The notes under the pieces: model-generated
The model's database searches: none
What the model saw: the letters and a program-made list of their open reading frames with translations, nothing else
What the model was told of the DNA's origin: nothing
In this document: one piece after another, positions 62,858 through 64,000 of the stretch
Position numbering within the stretch: the first letter of the stretch is position 1
Layout of the letters: each line of letters begins with the position of its first letter
Made by a program: the position numbers and the translations under genes
Assembly: GCF_040256645.1 (NCBI RefSeq)
Contig: NZ_CP158281.1
Coordinates: 2,852,001 to 2,916,000 of the forward strand
Direction of reading: 5' to 3'
From: Brevibacterium sp. CBA3109
Lineage (GTDB): Bacteria > Actinomycetota > Actinomycetes > Actinomycetales > Brevibacteriaceae
Length of the DNA: 64,000 nt

Positions 62858-64000
62858 TGGGCAGGAGACGCATTCTGACACTGGCCGCTGGCCTGAGCAC
62901 AACGCTGGCCCTCCTCGGCTGCACGACGACTGAAGAGCCGCCCGACTTGGAACGCGAACCGAAGCAGGCCAGCGCGGAACTCGATGCCATCGACGCCTCC
63001 GATCTGCAGCTGCCTCTGATCGTGGAGCCCCTCGAGCTCGTGGAACCGGGTTGGGACCTCGACGTCAAGCACCTCGGCGATGTCTTCCTGTCTGCGCGCA
63101 GCGGTGACGAACGTCTGGACTTCAGCGCCGTTGACAGCAACGGCACCACCCTGTGGCAGGCTCAGCGGCCCACCGGGTGCACGGGATTCACTATGACGCT
63201 CGACAGCGAGGGGCAACCCTTGGCGGTGCTCACCGACTCGGCTTCCGATGAAACCTGCACTACCGAGGTGACGGCCAGCGCCTATGACCTCGAATCGGGT
63301 GAACAGCGGTGGGGCCCGACAGAGGTGCCCGGTCCGATGCAGGGACCTGGGGCGGTATTCTCCTCCGATGACGGCGACGAGGCGGTGGCTCTCGATCCTG
63401 ATACCGGTGAAACTGCGGAGGAGTCTTCGACCTCCCGCGTCCTCGGCGAGTTCCAGGGAACTATCCTCAGCGTCGACGAGGACACGCTCTCCGCGTCAGA
63501 TGAGGGAAAGACCACTTGGAAGATTCCGCTGTCGGACCACGATTGGAACGCCGACGGGCTCACCGCATTTCCTGACCAGACCGAAGGGCTGATCCACCTC
63601 GATGCGAAGGACGGTTCCGGGCCCGTCATCGATGCAGAATCGGGCGATATTCTCGATGACTCCGCCAGTGAGATCGCCCGAGACGCGAACTCGGAGATGA
63701 TCATCACCAGGGACCCGCAGGGCCTGACGGTCATCGACGCAGCAGGAACGAACGAACTGCCCGTGTCTCTGCCGAAGTCCGTGGTCTTGGAAGCCGCCGT
63801 CGGCGGCCTCATCTACCTGCGCGAGGGCGAGACGCTGCGGGTCCACAACGCAGCCACCGGCAGCATCGCCCGAGGCTACCCTGCAGAAGGTTCGGGTGTC
63901 GTAGCGGTTCCAGATGCCTTCACCTCGAAAGGTCTGGGGACTCTGCGCGCCGGTGACCGGACCCTGCTGGCCACGGATCGGGTGGTCGAGGAATCAGCGG
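62857..64000 (+). CDS. Lipoprotein with PQQ-like propeller features (2), runs off the window
   Basis: A frame open to the end of the window: signal peptide with lipobox STTLALLGCTTT, a linker, then STLWQAQRPTGCTGFT-like and YDLESGEQRWGPTEVPG blocks, SDEGKTTWKIPLSD and further repeats. It is a paralog of the lipoprotein at 60-61 kb, though diverged. The ATG overlaps the CcdA-like stop by one base. At least 381 residues are visible and the 3' end lies outside. Confidence 0.8.
   Translation, partial: MGRRRILTLAAGLSTTLALLGCTTTEEPPDLEREPKQASAELDAIDASDLQLPLIVEPLELVEPGWDLDVKHLGDVFLSARSGDERLDFSAVDSNGTTLWQAQRPTGCTGFTMTLDSEGQPLAVLTDSASDETCTTEVTASAYDLESGEQRWGPTEVPGPMQGPGAVFSSDDGDEAVALDPDTGETAEESSTSRVLGEFQGTILSVDEDTLSASDEGKTTWKIPLSDHDWNADGLTAFPDQTEGLIHLDAKDGSGPVIDAESGDILDDSASEIARDANSEMIITRDPQGLTVIDAAGTNELPVSLPKSVVLEAAVGGLIYLREGETLRVHNAATGSIARGYPAEGSGVVAVPDAFTSKGLGTLRAGDRTLLATDRVVEESA

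Overview
The window is a 64 kb piece of a high-GC actinobacterial chromosome. It most resembles Brevibacterium or a close relative in Micrococcales. The strongest clue is a complete aromatic-carotenoid cluster (idi, crtE, a cytochrome P450, heterodimeric lycopene cyclase crtYc/crtYd, crtU, crtB, crtI) with a photolyase, the arrangement known for isorenieratene producers such as Brevibacterium linens. Ku/LigD end joining, BlaI/M56 regulation, MarR regulators and frequent ATGA gene overlaps fit this. No rRNA, tRNA, CRISPR array or phage was seen. All calls come from reading the sequence; no database search was run.

Layout. (1) 0.1-10.9 kb, minus strand: a cell-surface glycopolymer (wall teichoic acid-like) locus with a CDP-glycerol glycerophosphotransferase, TarD-type cytidylyltransferase, CDP-alcohol phosphotransferase, two glycosyltransferases, an O-acyltransferase and a polysaccharide pyruvyl transferase. 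(2) 10.9-18.2 kb: CorA, a glycerophosphodiesterase followed by a relic of the corA 3' end, a release-factor-like protein, HdeD, malate dehydrogenase, an FAD oxidoreductase and a ChaB/Rho-N protein. (3) 18.3-18.8 kb: a decayed IS30-type transposase fused to a relic ligD 3' end. (4) 18.8-23.9 kb, minus: an unexplained acyl-CoA dehydrogenase, PIG-L deacetylase/methyltransferase and GT2 operon, then a TetR regulator with a membrane protein. (5) 24.1-29.4 kb: stress genes (YflT-like, GlsB, CsbD, otsA), a broken MHS transporter, a structured intergenic element, a small membrane protein and an FNT channel. (6) 30.1-33.7 kb: divergent ligD and ku. (7) 33.9-50.3 kb: a dicarboxylate symporter, then the carotenoid/photoprotection region headed by a CrtR-like MarR regulator and flanked by two paralogous SDR-DUF2867 proteins. 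(8) 50.4-56.8 kb: a drug-export region with a decayed MarR gene, an ABC exporter whose ATPase carries two frameshifts, an intact CrtR-like MarR paralog, an MMPL exporter and a decayed secreted-protein gene. (9) 57.1-64 kb: a BlaI/M56-regulated envelope thiol-redox locus with two DsbA-like proteins, a CcdA-like protein and two paralogous lipoproteins.

The most system-like and least familiar region is 57.1-64 kb. Three copies of one operator, TACTA-N7-TAGTA, lie in front of the two DsbA-lipoprotein modules and beside the blaI-M56 operon. This suggests one signal-responsive regulon for extracytoplasmic disulfide chemistry. The acyl-CoA dehydrogenase/PIG-L-methyltransferase/GT2 operon is a second candidate for undescribed chemistry. 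A near-identical operator in front of the ABC and MMPL exporters ties the drug-export genes together.

Gene decay is concentrated at several places: the IS30/ligD chimera, the corA tail relic, the MHS transporter, the MarR and ABC genes near 51-52 kb, and the secreted protein near 56.5 kb. In the ABC gene both indels lie in homopolymers, so sequencing error must be excluded there.
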